This document shows positions 34,487 to 45,455 of a DNA stretch of 64,000 nucleotides, in pieces; the first letter of the stretch is position 1; every line of letters starts with the position of its first letter. The stretch spans positions 62,001 through 126,000 of the forward strand of contig JBDUXZ010000020.1 in the NCBI GenBank assembly GCA_039944855.1. The letters are read 5' to 3'. Under the pieces are notes generated by a model. It was not told the DNA's origin, searched no databases, and saw only the letters and a list, made by a program, of their open reading frames with translations. This DNA comes from Rhodothermales bacterium (GTDB lineage: Bacteria > Bacteroidota > Rhodothermia > Rhodothermales > JANQRZ01). The position numbers and the translations under genes were made by a program.

Positions 34487-36319
34487 ATGCGCCCCTCTCG
34501 CTACGTCCTCCTCTCGCTCGCCATCGTCCTGCTCTATCCGTGCGACGGGTACGGGCAGCCCGTGTTCACCGAAGTCACCGACGGCGACCTCGTCACGGCG
34601 GTCCGCTCGTGGGGCGCGAGTTGGGTGGACATCGACGGCGACCTCGACCTCGACCTCTTCGTGAGCCGGCAGGCGACGACGGGCGGCAACCGGCTCTACC
34701 TCAACGACGGCGGCACGCTCACCCTCGCCGACGCGGGCGCGCTCACCGACGCCGCCACGCCCGGCTCGCTCGGCCACACCTGGGCCGACTACGACAACGA
34801 CGACGACCTCGACGTGTACGCTGTCGGCGGGTGGGTTAGCGGGGCCGGCCACCTCTTCCGTAACGACGGCGGCACGTTCGCCCTCGTCGACGCCGCGCCC
34901 GTCGCGCCGAGCGACGACAACCGGGGCTGGAGCGCGGCGTGGGGCGACTTCGATGCCGACGGCTTCGTGGATCTCGTCGTGGCCCACCCGGCGGGGTTCG
35001 TGGGGGTCTCCCAGCCGAACCACCTCTTCCACAACGAGAGCGGTAGCGCGTTCAGCCGCGTCGCTGACGGTCCTGTCGTCACCGGGCTCGCCCCGTACAC
35101 CGTCGCCTCGTGGAGCGACTACGACCTCGACGGCGACCTCGACCTCTTCATCGGCAGCGGACCAGCGAACGGGAGCGTGGCGCCGGATTTCTTCTACGAG
35201 AACGACGGCGCCGGCGCGTTCAGCCGTCTGGAGACGGAACCGTTCGCCACCGATGCGCGCGACGGGCAGGTGGTAAACTGGATCGATGTCGATAATGACG
35301 GCGACCTCGACGTCTACATCACCAACTACACGGGGACGGCGACGAACGACTTCTACCGCAACGACGCGGGCACGTATGTCGCCGTCACCGATGACCCCCT
35401 CGCCGATGACACGGGCGGGCTCCGCCTCGCCAACACCTGGGGCGACCTCGACAACGACGGCGACCTCGACGCCTTCATCACGACCGGCGGGAACGCCGCG
35501 GACCGGCTCTACAGCAATGACGGCGATGGGACGTTCACGCGCATCGCGTCATCGCCCCTCACGACGCGCGCCGATGCCACCTCCGGCGCCACGCTCGGCG
35601 ACTACGACGGCGACGGCGACCTCGACCTCGCCGTGACGACGCAGGTGAACGGCGGCGGGCCGGTGCGCCTCTACCGCAACGACACGGACACCGCCAACGG
35701 CTGGCTCAAGCTGAACCTCGTCGGGGTCGCCTCGAACCGCGCCGCGATTGGCGCGCAGGTCCGCGCTACGGCGACGATCGGCGGGAGCGCGGTGACGCAG
35801 TTCCGCGAGGTCTCGGCGCAGAACACGTTCAACGGGCAGAACGCGCTCACCGTCCACCTCGGGCTGGGCGATGCGGCGGCGGTCGAGACACTCGAAATCA
35901 CGTGGCCGTCGGGCGCCGTAGATACGTTCGAAGACGTGCCGGCGAACGCCTTTTTCGAAGTAACGGAGGGCGGCGGGCTCATCGCCGTCGCGAATGAATC
36001 GGACGGCCTCGGCAGCGTGCCGTCGCTCGGGCTCGATGCGAGCTACCCGAACCCGTTCGCCGAGCGGACGATGATCCCGTACCATCTCGGGCAGGCGGGA
36101 CCCGTCTCGCTCGCCGTGTACGACCTCCTCGGCCGCCGCGTCCGCACGCTCGTGGACGCCGCGCGGCCCGCCGGCTCCCACACCGCGACGTGGGATGGCC
36201 GCGACGCATCGGGCCGCCGGCTGAGCGCGGGCGTCTACCTCTACCGGCTCGAAGTCATAGATCCCGCTCGCGGGGCAGGCGAGCGGGCAGAGACGCGGCG
36301 CCTCGTGCTCGTACGCTGA
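34487..36319 (+). CDS. Secreted FG-GAP/VCBS protein with ASPIC domain and type IX tail
   Basis: The 610-residue product has a signal peptide (1-23) and then a propeller of FG-GAP/VCBS repeats. At least five carry calcium-loop-like Asp clusters such as DYDNDDDLDVY, DFDADGFVDLV, DVDNDGDLDVY, DLDNDGDLDAF and DYDGDGDLDLA. An ASPIC/UnbV-type domain follows (GAQVRATATIGG, REVSAQNTFNGQNALTVHLGLG, LEITWPSGAVDTF). The last 80 residues match a type IX secretion tail: SYPNPFAERTMIPYHL, VSLAVYDLLGRRVRTL, GVYLYRLEV. The protein should be exported by the Por system to the surface or outside; its ligand is not known. It is divergent from the winged-helix gene. Confidence 0.9.
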   Translation: MRPSRYVLLSLAIVLLYPCDGYGQPVFTEVTDGDLVTAVRSWGASWVDIDGDLDLDLFVSRQATTGGNRLYLNDGGTLTLADAGALTDAATPGSLGHTWADYDNDDDLDVYAVGGWVSGAGHLFRNDGGTFALVDAAPVAPSDDNRGWSAAWGDFDADGFVDLVVAHPAGFVGVSQPNHLFHNESGSAFSRVADGPVVTGLAPYTVASWSDYDLDGDLDLFIGSGPANGSVAPDFFYENDGAGAFSRLETEPFATDARDGQVVNWIDVDNDGDLDVYITNYTGTATNDFYRNDAGTYVAVTDDPLADDTGGLRLANTWGDLDNDGDLDAFITTGGNAADRLYSNDGDGTFTRIASSPLTTRADATSGATLGDYDGDGDLDLAVTTQVNGGGPVRLYRNDTDTANGWLKLNLVGVASNRAAIGAQVRATATIGGSAVTQFREVSAQNTFNGQNALTVHLGLGDAAAVETLEITWPSGAVDTFEDVPANAFFEVTEGGGLIAVANESDGLGSVPSLGLDASYPNPFAERTMIPYHLGQAGPVSLAVYDLLGRRVRTLVDAARPAGSHTATWDGRDASGRRLSAGVYLYRLEVIDPARGAGERAETRRLVLVR

Positions 36320-36397
36320 GCGGCCCGGGAGCGCCGCGCCACCGCGAAGGGATGGCGGCGCGGCGCTCCACTCACTTTCTCTCCGACCCTCTCCCCC

Positions 36398-36910
36398 ATG
36401 CTCCGCACCGCGCTCGTCGCCCTCTGTCTCTGTCTCGCTCCGCTCGCACATGCCCAAACGCCGTGCCCCTCCGCCGAGGCAGACCAGCTCGATTTCTGGG
36501 TCGGCACGTGGGACCTGACGTGGCCCGGCGGGCAAGGCGGCACGCCGGAGGGCGAGACCGGGCGCGGGACGAACACGATCACGCGCGAACTCGACGGCTG
36601 CGTCGTCCACGAGCGGTTCACGGCGGAGGGCGGGTTCGAGGGCGAGAGCGTGTCGGTGTTCACGCCGCAGGGCTGGCGGCAGACGTGGGTCGACAACCAG
36701 GGCGGCTACCTCCTCTTCACCGGCGGGATGGCGGGCGGCGCGATAGAGCTGCGCACGGCGCCGTTCACGAACCCGCAGGGGCAGGAGGTGGTCAGCCGGA
36801 TGACGTGGCGCAACGTGACGGCCGACGCGCTCGACTGGCACTGGCAGCGCTCGGCGGACGGCGGCGCGACGTGGGCCGACGTGTGGGTGATCCGCTACGC
36901 CCGCCGCTGA
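36398..36910 (+). CDS. Secreted DUF1579-like protein
   Basis: The 170-residue product begins with a signal peptide (cleavage after AHAQ, about residue 20). The mature part opens with LDFWVGTWDLTW and ends with WHWQRSADGGATWADVW, a lipocalin-like pattern seen in small secreted DUF1579-type proteins. No catalytic motif is visible. It lies 78 bp after the FG-GAP gene on the same strand and could be co-transcribed with it. Confidence 0.65.
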   Translation: MLRTALVALCLCLAPLAHAQTPCPSAEADQLDFWVGTWDLTWPGGQGGTPEGETGRGTNTITRELDGCVVHERFTAEGGFEGESVSVFTPQGWRQTWVDNQGGYLLFTGGMAGGAIELRTAPFTNPQGQEVVSRMTWRNVTADALDWHWQRSADGGATWADVWVIRYARR

Positions 36911-36920
36911 TGGCCGCGCC

Positions 36921-37307
36921 TCAGACCACGTCCGGGACGTAGACCTTCACCTCGTCGTGCCGCCGCAGCTGAACGGTGCCGGACTTCGCGCCGCGCGGCT
37001 TCCGCACGTCGCAGGCGCGGCACACGCTGACGGTCACTTTCCCGCCCGCCGCCCGCGCCTTCGAGTGGAACGCGGCCAGTTCCGCCGCCCGCTTCACGAC
37101 CGTCTTCGGCACGTCACCCCCGCCCGGATTCCGCACGACGACGTGGCTACCGGGCACCCCACCGACGTGGAGCCAGAGGTCTTGCGGATCGGCCACGCTG
37201 AACGTCAGCCGGTCGTTGTCGCGGGCGCTCGCGCCGACGAGGATCTCGAAACCCTCGGCCTCGAAGGTCTGGTAGTCGGCGGCAGGCGGGCGTTCGGGGC
37301 GGGGCAT
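36921..37307 (-). CDS. Stand-alone NFACT-R (DUF814) domain protein
   Basis: NFACT-R is the RNA-binding C-terminal domain of the ribosome rescue factor RqcH/NEMF. Here it is a free 128-residue protein. It keeps the whole signature: FEILVGASARDNDRLTF, DLWLHVGGVPGSHVV, AAELAAFHSKARAAGGKV and RKPRGAKSGTVQL. No N-terminal NFACT-N or coiled-coil part is present and the flanks encode unrelated genes, so this is not a fragment of a longer gene. Single-domain relatives are known in bacteria but their role is not clear. The ATG at 37307 was chosen over a TTG at 37334. Confidence 0.8.
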   Translation of the reverse strand: MPRPERPPAADYQTFEAEGFEILVGASARDNDRLTFSVADPQDLWLHVGGVPGSHVVVRNPGGGDVPKTVVKRAAELAAFHSKARAAGGKVTVSVCRACDVRKPRGAKSGTVQLRRHDEVKVYVPDVV

Positions 37308-37354
37308 GGGAACGTTCAGAGAGTCGGTGCTCAAAAACTACGGGGGACGCCGGA

Positions 37355-38881
37355 TCAGTGGCCCATCGCCACGTCGAGCGCGCCGGGCTTGTCGTGGATG
37401 GCGACGCGGTCGAGGAGCGTCGCGCTCGCCGCGTTGAGGCCGACGACTTCGGCGTGCACGCCGCGCTTGCGGAAGCGGAGCACGGCCTTGTCGATGGCGG
37501 CAACCGCCGAGGCGTCCCAGATGTGGCCGTGCGTGAGGTCGATCAGCACGCGGTCCACGTCCTCCTGGAAATCGAAGTGGGCGAGGAAGCCGGTAACGGT
37601 GACGAAGAAGAGGTCGCCGTTGAGGACGTAGGTCCGGGTCCGACCGTCGTCGCTGAGCGCGTCCTCCATGAACGCGACGTTCGCCACCTTCCGCGCGAAG
37701 AGGAGCGCGCTGAGCACGACGCCGACGAACACGCCGATCGCGAGGTCGTGCGTGTAGACGACGGTGCCGACGGTCACGCCCATCACGAGCGTCTCGCTGA
37801 ACGGAAGCGCCGTCACCTTCAGCGACGACCAGTCGAACGTGCCGATCGAGACCATGAACATCACGGCCACGAGCGCGCCCATCGGGATCAGCACGAGCCA
37901 GTCGGCGAGGACGAGGATGAAGAAGAGCAGGAACGCGCCCGCCGCGAACGTCGAGAGCCGGCCGCGCCCGCCCGACTTCACGTTGATGACGGACTGCCCG
38001 ATCATCGCGCACCCGGCCATCCCGCCGAAGAAGCCGGTGATGACGTTCGCGATGCCCTGCCCGCGCGCCTCTTTGTTCTTATCGCTCGGCGTGTCCGTCA
38101 TCTCGTCGACGATCGACGCCGTCAGCAGCGATTCGATCAGCCCGACGAGCGAGAGGGCGATGGCGACGGGGAAGATGATTCGCAGCGTTTCGAGCGAGAA
38201 CGGCACGGCGGGCAGGCTGAAGAACGGCAGCGTCGTCGGCAGCGCGCCCATGTCGCCGACGCGGCTGAGCCCGCCGCCGGTCGTGAGCGAAACAAGCGTG
38301 AGCGCGATGATGGCGACGAGCGGCGAGGGCACCGCCGTCGTCACGCGCGGCAGGAGATAGATGATGGCGAGCGCGCCCGCGACGACGGCATACATCATCC
38401 ACCCGGCTCCGACGAAGAGCGGGAGCTGCGCCATGAAAATGAGGATAGCGAGCGCGTTGACGAACCCGACCATCACGGGCTTCGGGACGAACTTCATGTA
38501 GCGCCCGAGCTTGAACCACCCGAAGACGATCTGTAGCACGCCCGTCAAGATCGTCGTGGCGAAGAGGTAGTCGAGCCCGTAGTCGCGGACGAGCGTGATC
38601 ATGAGGAGCGCCATCGCGCCCGTCGCGGCGGAGATCATGCCCGGCCGGCCGCCGACGAACGCCGTGATGACGGCGATCGAGAACGAGGCGTAGAGCCCGA
38701 CTTTGGGGTCGACGCCGGCGATGATCGAGAAGGCGATCGCCTCGGGGATGAGCGCGAGGGCCACGACGACGCCAGCGAGCAGGTCGCCGCGGACGTTCGA
38801 GAACCACTCGGCTTTGAGGGTTTTGGTGCTGGGGAGCGAGAGGCCGTAGCGGCGGTCGCCGAGGATGGTACGGAGATTCAA
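37355..38881 (-). CDS. SulP-family anion transporter with STAS domain
   Basis: The product has a SulP membrane domain of about 400 residues, with signature segments [38 protein letters not shown] and [18 protein letters not shown], and a C-terminal cytoplasmic STAS domain ([32 protein letters not shown]). SulP proteins move sulfate, bicarbonate or other anions, often with sodium or protons. The best start is a TTG at 38881 (508 residues, [18 protein letters not shown]); an upstream ATG would add 55 residues of Arg/Cys-rich sequence overlapping a terminator. The substrate is not identified; no sulfate-assimilation or carbonic anhydrase gene is nearby. Confidence 0.9.
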   Translation of the reverse strand: MNLRTILGDRRYGLSLPSTKTLKAEWFSNVRGDLLAGVVVALALIPEAIAFSIIAGVDPKVGLYASFSIAVITAFVGGRPGMISAATGAMALLMITLVRDYGLDYLFATTILTGVLQIVFGWFKLGRYMKFVPKPVMVGFVNALAILIFMAQLPLFVGAGWMMYAVVAGALAIIYLLPRVTTAVPSPLVAIIALTLVSLTTGGGLSRVGDMGALPTTLPFFSLPAVPFSLETLRIIFPVAIALSLVGLIESLLTASIVDEMTDTPSDKNKEARGQGIANVITGFFGGMAGCAMIGQSVINVKSGGRGRLSTFAAGAFLLFFILVLADWLVLIPMGALVAVMFMVSIGTFDWSSLKVTALPFSETLVMGVTVGTVVYTHDLAIGVFVGVVLSALLFARKVANVAFMEDALSDDGRTRTYVLNGDLFFVTVTGFLAHFDFQEDVDRVLIDLTHGHIWDASAVAAIDKAVLRFRKRGVHAEVVGLNAASATLLDRVAIHDKPGALDVAMGH

Positions 38882-39204
38882 AAGCGTCCTATCGGTGAGG
38901 AGGGGGCTCGCCCGGCGGGCGGCGGGAAGCGACGCGAAGCAGCGGCTCGACCCGAAACAAAAAGGACTCGGACACCGCCCGAGCCCCGCGTGAAGTAGCT
39001 GACGAACGCAACATACGGGCCACATAACCGCAGGTCCCCGCCCCACGCAGGCTCCCAGCCCTGGAAGCGCTTCTCTTAATCAAATCCAGACCTACCGCCT
39101 ATGCGCGGCACTCGGTTTGTCCCCCGTCTCCCCTGCACCGCCGCCTTCCCTGTCCCTGTATTGGGGCGATGGGTGTCACATCGAAACACCCTCCGCTGGA
39201 CCGC
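38882..39204. other. Gene-free gap between the GT2 and SulP genes
   Basis: This 323-bp stretch contains a Rho-independent terminator (38958-38986). The remainder (about 39000-39204) shows scattered AT-rich patches such as TTAATCAAATCC but no coding pattern, repeat or clear promoter on either strand. Confidence 0.5.
38958..38986 (-). terminator. Rho-independent terminator upstream of the SulP gene
   Basis: On the minus strand an 8-bp stem (38964-38971 with 38979-38986, one G-U pair) and 7-base loop is followed by TTTTTGTTT. It lies about 220 bp past the GT2 stop codon and about 75 bp before the SulP start, so it could end the upstream transcript or act as an attenuator for the transporter. 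Confidence 0.65.
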
Positions 39205-40200
39205 TCACGCGCCAGGCTCGACGATCTCCGCTACGCGCGCCTGCGTCCGCGCCGACGGCTCGATGGCGGCGCGGAGGTGGATGTCCTCGGCCCGCTCCAT
39301 GTGCGGACGGACGATCATCTCGCCGAGGAAGCCCGCGAGGAAGAGCTGCACGCCGAGGATGACGAGCATGATGCCGAGGAAGAACAACGGACGGTTCGCG
39401 ATCGGCGTCCCCATGAACCACCCGACCGAGAGCCACAGCGAGATCGCGAAGCCGCCGAGGAACGAGAGCGTCCCGAACCCGCCGAAGAAGTGCATCGGCC
39501 GTCGCCCGAACCGCGTCACGAAGACGACGGTGATGAGGTCGAGGAAACCACGGATGAAGCGCTCCAGCCCGAACTTCGTGCGGCCGTGCTTGCGGGCGTG
39601 GTGCTGCACGGCCTGCTCGGCGATGCGATTGTACCCCTCCCACTTCGCGAGGAGCGGGATGTAGCGGTGTAGCTCGCCGTAGACGCGGACATGCTTGACG
39701 ACCTCGGCGCGGTACGCCTTCAGCCCACAGTTGAAGTCGTGGAGCGGGATGCCGGAGACGAGGCGCGTGACGCCGTTGAAGAACCGGCTCGGGATCGTCT
39801 TCGAGAGTGGGTCGTGGCGGGTCTGCTTCCACCCGGAGACGAGGTCGGCACCGTCCTCCAGCGTACGGATCATCTGCGGGATCTCGGCCGGGTCGTCCTG
39901 TAAGTCGGCGTCGAGCGTGACGACGTAGCGCCCGCGCGCGCGCTCGAACCCGACGGCGAGCGCGGCGCTCTTGCCGTAGTTCTTGCGGAAGCGGACCCCG
40001 GCAAAGCGCGGATCGGCGCGGTGCAGCCGCTCGATCACGGCCCACGAGTCGTCCGTCGAGCCGTCGTCGATCAGCCATACCTCGAACGATCGGCCGGTCG
40101 GCTCGATTGCGGCGCGGATGCGGTCGGCGAGCTCCGGCAGCGACTCCGCTTCGTCGAGGAGCGGGATCACGAGGGAGAGATCGGGGGCGGGCTCGGGCAT
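39205..40200 (-). CDS. GT2-family polyprenyl-phosphate glycosyltransferase
   Basis: The 331-residue product resembles the ArnC/DPM/GtrB group, which loads a sugar onto undecaprenyl phosphate. The catalytic part carries LSLVIPLLDEAESLPEL, the DDGSTDDSW nucleotide motif, the metal motif LDADLQDDP and the acceptor-side FNCGLKAYR (HDFNCGLKAYRAEVV). Two membrane segments follow at about 240-262 and 272-296. Such enzymes feed lipid A, O-antigen or glycoprotein glycosylation. It lies after gyrB and is separated from it by a terminator and an 83-bp repeat, so it is probably transcribed on its own. Confidence 0.9.
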   Translation of the reverse strand: MPEPAPDLSLVIPLLDEAESLPELADRIRAAIEPTGRSFEVWLIDDGSTDDSWAVIERLHRADPRFAGVRFRKNYGKSAALAVGFERARGRYVVTLDADLQDDPAEIPQMIRTLEDGADLVSGWKQTRHDPLSKTIPSRFFNGVTRLVSGIPLHDFNCGLKAYRAEVVKHVRVYGELHRYIPLLAKWEGYNRIAEQAVQHHARKHGRTKFGLERFIRGFLDLITVVFVTRFGRRPMHFFGGFGTLSFLGGFAISLWLSVGWFMGTPIANRPLFFLGIMLVILGVQLFLAGFLGEMIVRPHMERAEDIHLRAAIEPSARTQARVAEIVEPGA

Positions 40201-40206
40201 GGCCTA

Positions 40207-40243
40207 AAATAAACGCGGGGGCACGACGGCGTCGTACTCCCGC
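40207..40243 (-). terminator. Terminator-like hairpin after gyrB
   Basis: On the minus strand GCGGG (40239-40243) pairs with CCCGC near 40215-40219, with an inner ACGAC/GTCGT dyad. It is followed by TTTATTTT just before the GT2 start codon. It should end transcription from gyrB and leaves little room for a promoter inside the gap. Confidence 0.5.
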
Positions 40244-40250
40244 AAACCCT

Positions 40251-40333
40251 GTCATCGCGAGCGTAGCGAAGCAATCTCCTCCGCAGAGCTTGACCTCAGG
40301 AGATTGCCACGTCGCTTCGCTCCTCGCAATGAC
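40251..40333. repeat. 83-bp inverted dispersed repeat
   Basis: The two arms are imperfect inverted copies: the left begins GTCATCGCGAGCGTAGCGAAG and continues GCAATCTCCT; the right reads AGGAGATTGC and ends CTCGCAATGAC. The long imperfect stem-loop sits just past the gyrB stop. The arm sequence (cell-wide GTCATTGCGAG...GCAATCTC pattern) is one I recognise as a repeat scattered through many unrelated bacterial genomes; it is non-coding. Confidence 0.7.
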
Positions 40334-40342
40334 AATCTCGGC

Positions 40343-42367
<2,025 letters not shown>

Positions 42368-42452
42368 CTATCATACAGAGCCCCTAAAATACCGCCCTGC
42401 GGCACCAAAAAGGGGGCTTCGCCAATCTTTTGTCCTACCCCGGACGGCCAGA

Positions 42453-42938
42453 TTAGTTCGGCGTTTCGAGCACCTCGGCCATCGCTTCGAGGAAGGTGGA
42501 AGTGCGGTCCAGCCAGTGCGTCAGCACACGGTCGAACCCGCTCCCGGAGGCGACGGCGAGGCGGGCCGCCTCCTGCTGCCGCAGCCGCGCCTCTTCGACG
42601 AGGGCCGGCGGTACGTCGGGATACAAGCTCAGCAGGCGCTGATGGACGACGTGGAGTTCGCGCGCGAGGCGCGCCAGCGTCAGCCGATCCTCGAACGCCT
42701 GCACGAACGCTGCCCGCTCGTCCCGCTCCACGGCGAGGCTGACGCGGAGCCGGGAAACCAAGCTGCGCAGCGTCGGCAACGCCTCACGCAGATAGTCCCG
42801 GACCGGCTGCACGTCCTCCTGTCCCGAGGGGTCGCGCCCGGCTCGCCGCTCTGCCATCGCGTGGCGAACCTCGGACGCCGTGCGAAGCGTCGAGAGCAAG
42901 GCCATCACGTGGAGCTGCTGCGTGTTGGAATCAGGCAT
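42453..42938 (-). CDS. Helical protein of unknown function
   Basis: The 161-residue product is soluble and predicted nearly all helical, with charged and Leu/Arg-rich stretches such as LRSLVSRLRVSLAVERDERA and LTLARLARELHVVHQRLL. No family is recognised and no signal peptide or membrane segment is seen. It lies on the minus strand between a CBS-domain gene and gyrB, downstream of a perfect palindromic terminator, so it probably has its own promoter. Confidence 0.6.
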   Translation of the reverse strand: MPDSNTQQLHVMALLSTLRTASEVRHAMAERRAGRDPSGQEDVQPVRDYLREALPTLRSLVSRLRVSLAVERDERAAFVQAFEDRLTLARLARELHVVHQRLLSLYPDVPPALVEEARLRQQEAARLAVASGSGFDRVLTHWLDRTSTFLEAMAEVLETPN

Positions 42939-42944
42939 AGGGGT

Positions 42945-42978
42945 AAAAAAGTAGGGGCGACCGGCCGGTCGCCCCTAC
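42945..42978 (-). terminator. Perfect 28-bp palindrome with T-run (terminator)
   Basis: Positions 42951-42978 are an uninterrupted 28-bp palindrome (half-site GTAGGGGCGACCGG). On the minus strand it is followed at once by TTTTTT (42945-42950), giving a classic terminator 24 bp past the CBS-gene stop. The outer GTAGGGGCG half matches the dispersed repeat family, with a different centre. Confidence 0.7.
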
Positions 42979-43002
42979 GGCAAATCGAGAGAGGCGAGAC
43001 CT

Positions 43003-43674
43003 TTACACTTCGAGGTAGCGCATGAACTCCTGCACGCGGAGCGAGAGGTCATCCTCCGTCTCCTCCTCGTTGAACACGGCCGTCACGCGGTAGCCGTTGT
43101 GCTCCAGGAGGTAGCGGATGCGCGCGGTGTCGATCACGTTCAGCTTGAGCGTCACGCGGACGAGCGCGGGGTCGCCGCCGGTTTCGAGCGGCATCTGCGC
43201 CGAGACGGAAAGCGCGCGCCCGCCGCTCTGCTCGATGAAGTGGCTGAGCTGCGTAAGCGAGTAGTCCCGCGTCGGCACGTCGAGCACGATGATGGTGCCG
43301 GGCCGCCCGGTGGCGAGCATCGCGGCGAACACCTCGAACACCGTGCTCCGGCGGACGACGCCGAGGTACTCACCATCTTCGACGACAGGCAGCACGCTCA
43401 GCCGGTGGATGACGAGGAGGTTCGCCGCCTCGAACACGTGGGCGTCCGCCCCCACGCTGACCGCGCCGAGCCCGGCGACGGTGCTCAACTCCACGCCCGG
43501 CGTCGTCAGCTCCACCACTTCCGCCTCGGCGACGAGCGCCGCGAGCCGACCTTCCGCGTCCACGACGGGCAGATGCTTCACGTCGAGCCCGGCGAAGCGG
43601 TAGACCGAGTGCCCGACCGTGTCGGTCGGGGCGAGGGGGTCGATGTCGAGGTCGATGTACTGTTGGACGGTCAT
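43003..43674 (-). CDS. CBS-domain protein with C-terminal ACT-like domain
   Basis: The ATG at 43674 gives 223 residues. Two CBS motifs occupy about 1-120 (VKHLPVVDAEGRLAALVAEAE; LSVLPVVEDGEYLGVVRRST), each ending in the usual hydrophobic-acidic pattern. The C-terminal part (from about 125, GTIIVLDVPTRDYSLTQLSHF...ALVRVTLKLNVID) has the alternating strands and helices of an ACT-like regulatory domain. CBS pairs bind adenosine nucleotides, so it is probably a small nucleotide-sensing regulator. No enzyme domain is present. A terminator follows it. Confidence 0.8.
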   Translation of the reverse strand: MTVQQYIDLDIDPLAPTDTVGHSVYRFAGLDVKHLPVVDAEGRLAALVAEAEVVELTTPGVELSTVAGLGAVSVGADAHVFEAANLLVIHRLSVLPVVEDGEYLGVVRRSTVFEVFAAMLATGRPGTIIVLDVPTRDYSLTQLSHFIEQSGGRALSVSAQMPLETGGDPALVRVTLKLNVIDTARIRYLLEHNGYRVTAVFNEEETEDDLSLRVQEFMRYLEV

Positions 43675-43900
43675 GGGATCGGGAGGCGAGGTGCGCGGCA
43701 CCGGAGGCTCCCCTCTAATTTGGCAAACGTCGTGCCACGACGGCTCTCTCCGCTACCGTGTTCCATCGTGCGGCGCTACGGCACGTCTCGGGTAAGCTCG
43801 CGCGAAACCGGTCAGCGTGGCAGCGACATTCCTTCCGGGTAGACGCAATAGAAACGCGAAACGTAACGGAGAGGGGTCGAAGCGTACCGTCATCGGTTTC

Positions 43901-45268
43901 TCACAGCGCCATGCCTGCTTCGCCGTCGGCGGCCCCGTCACCGCCGGGGGCGAGCGTGAACTGCTCGAAGCGGGCCAGCATCCGGTCCAGCTCGGGCGCG
44001 TTCTTCCGGGACGTGCGAAAGCGGAGGCGGAGCGCCGGCTGCGGCGCGTCGTCGTACTCCTGCGCGAGCACGGTCTCCTCTTCAAGCACCTCGGCCACGC
44101 GGTGGACGTAGGCCCGGCTCTTCGGCTCGGTCACCGGCAGCAGCGCCGTCCGCTCGACGTAGTCAGACTCGATGAGCCCGAGGAGCGATTCTTTTAGCTG
44201 CTCCAGCCCGATGCCACGGAGCGCCGAGACAAACACGGCGTGCTCGTACTCCGACTGGAGCGACTGGATCAGTCCGCGCTCCTCCAGCACGTCCATCTTG
44301 TTGAAGACCATCAGCGTCGGCTTGTCGCGCGCGCCGAGTTCCTTCAGCGTCTCGTTCACAACGCGGATGTGCTCCTCGAAGTTGGGATGGCTCGCGTCGA
44401 CGACGTGGAGCAGCACGTCGCTCTCGCGCGTCTCATCGAGCGTGCTCTTGAAGCTCTCGATGAGCTTGTGCGGGAGCTTGCGGATGAACCCGACGGTGTC
44501 GGAGAGCAGGATCGGCTTGTTCGTGTCGAGGTAGACCTGCCGCGTCGTCGCGTCGAGCGTGGCGAAGAGGCGGTTCTCGGCGAAGACGGCGGCGTCGGAG
44601 AGCGCGTTCATCAGCGTGCTCTTGCCGGCGTTCGTGTAGCCGACGAGGGCGACGCGGGTCTGGTCGCCGCGCCCCTTCCGCTGCGTCTGACGCTGCTTGT
44701 CGATCTTGTCGAGTTGGTCCGAGAGCACAGCCATCCGGCGGCCGATGAGGCGGCGGTCCGTCTCGATCTGCGTCTCGCCCGGTCCGCGCATCCCGATGCC
44801 GCCCTTCTGACGGGAAAGGTGCGTCCACTGCCGCGTCAGCCGCGTTTTGAGGTAATCGAGCTGCGCGAGTTCGACCTGAGTCTTCGCCGTCGCCGTCTTG
44901 GCACGGCGGGCGAAGATGTCGAGGATGAGCCCCGAGCGATCGACGAGCTTGCAGCCGAGCGTCTTCTCGAGGTTGCGGAGTTGGATCGGCGAGAGGTCGT
45001 CGTCGAAGATGACCACGTCGGACTTCCGCTTCTCGACGAGGGCCTTCAGCTCCTCGACCTTGCCCTTCCCGATGAACGTCGCGTTGTGGAGCTTCGGGAG
45101 CGACTGCGTGACGCGGTCCGTGACGGTCGCGCCCGCCGTGTCGGCGAGCTGCTCGAGCTCGTCGAGCGCGTCGTCGAGCTCGGCCTGCGTGGTGTTCGGT
45201 GTGAGGACACCGACGAGGAGCGCGGTTTCGCGGGTGGTGGCGTCGTGGGGAAGCTGGGCTGCGGACAA
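43901..45268 (-). CDS. hflX: GTPase HflX
   Basis: HflX is a ribosome-associated GTPase that splits stalled ribosomes, for example after heat shock. The 455-residue product (TTG start at 45268) has the N-terminal HflX domain (VGVLTPNTTQAELDDALDEL, GKGKVEELKAL), the conserved GGIGMRGPGETQIETDRRLI linker, and the G domain with G1 GYTNAGKSTL, G3 region LSDTVGFIRKLPHKLIESF and G4 NKMD. A C-terminal alpha/beta extension carries TSRKNAPELDRML. A TAnnTTT-like element (TACTTTTT) lies about 145 bp upstream on the minus strand. Confidence 0.95.
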   Translation of the reverse strand: MSAAQLPHDATTRETALLVGVLTPNTTQAELDDALDELEQLADTAGATVTDRVTQSLPKLHNATFIGKGKVEELKALVEKRKSDVVIFDDDLSPIQLRNLEKTLGCKLVDRSGLILDIFARRAKTATAKTQVELAQLDYLKTRLTRQWTHLSRQKGGIGMRGPGETQIETDRRLIGRRMAVLSDQLDKIDKQRQTQRKGRGDQTRVALVGYTNAGKSTLMNALSDAAVFAENRLFATLDATTRQVYLDTNKPILLSDTVGFIRKLPHKLIESFKSTLDETRESDVLLHVVDASHPNFEEHIRVVNETLKELGARDKPTLMVFNKMDVLEERGLIQSLQSEYEHAVFVSALRGIGLEQLKESLLGLIESDYVERTALLPVTEPKSRAYVHRVAEVLEEETVLAQEYDDAPQPALRLRFRTSRKNAPELDRMLARFEQFTLAPGGDGAADGEAGMAL

Positions 45269-45455
45269 AGGCGCGTCGGGATGGTGTGGGGGTCCGTTCT
45301 AAAGCGGAGAGGTTATATGTGCAATCGGTAAGCCGGTTGCGCAAAAGGGCTGCGGGGATGAGGAAATATCGTGCAGACCGCATGCCGACGGCGTGTCACC
45401 GGCGGCGTCCGCAAAAAGTACTACCCGCGTCCTCCCGTCGTGGACTACGTGCCGC

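Noticed and set aside
40251-40333. The 83-bp repeat as a riboswitch or tRNA
   Set aside because: It is an inverted repeat without a cloverleaf or aptamer-like layout and lies after a gene, not before one.
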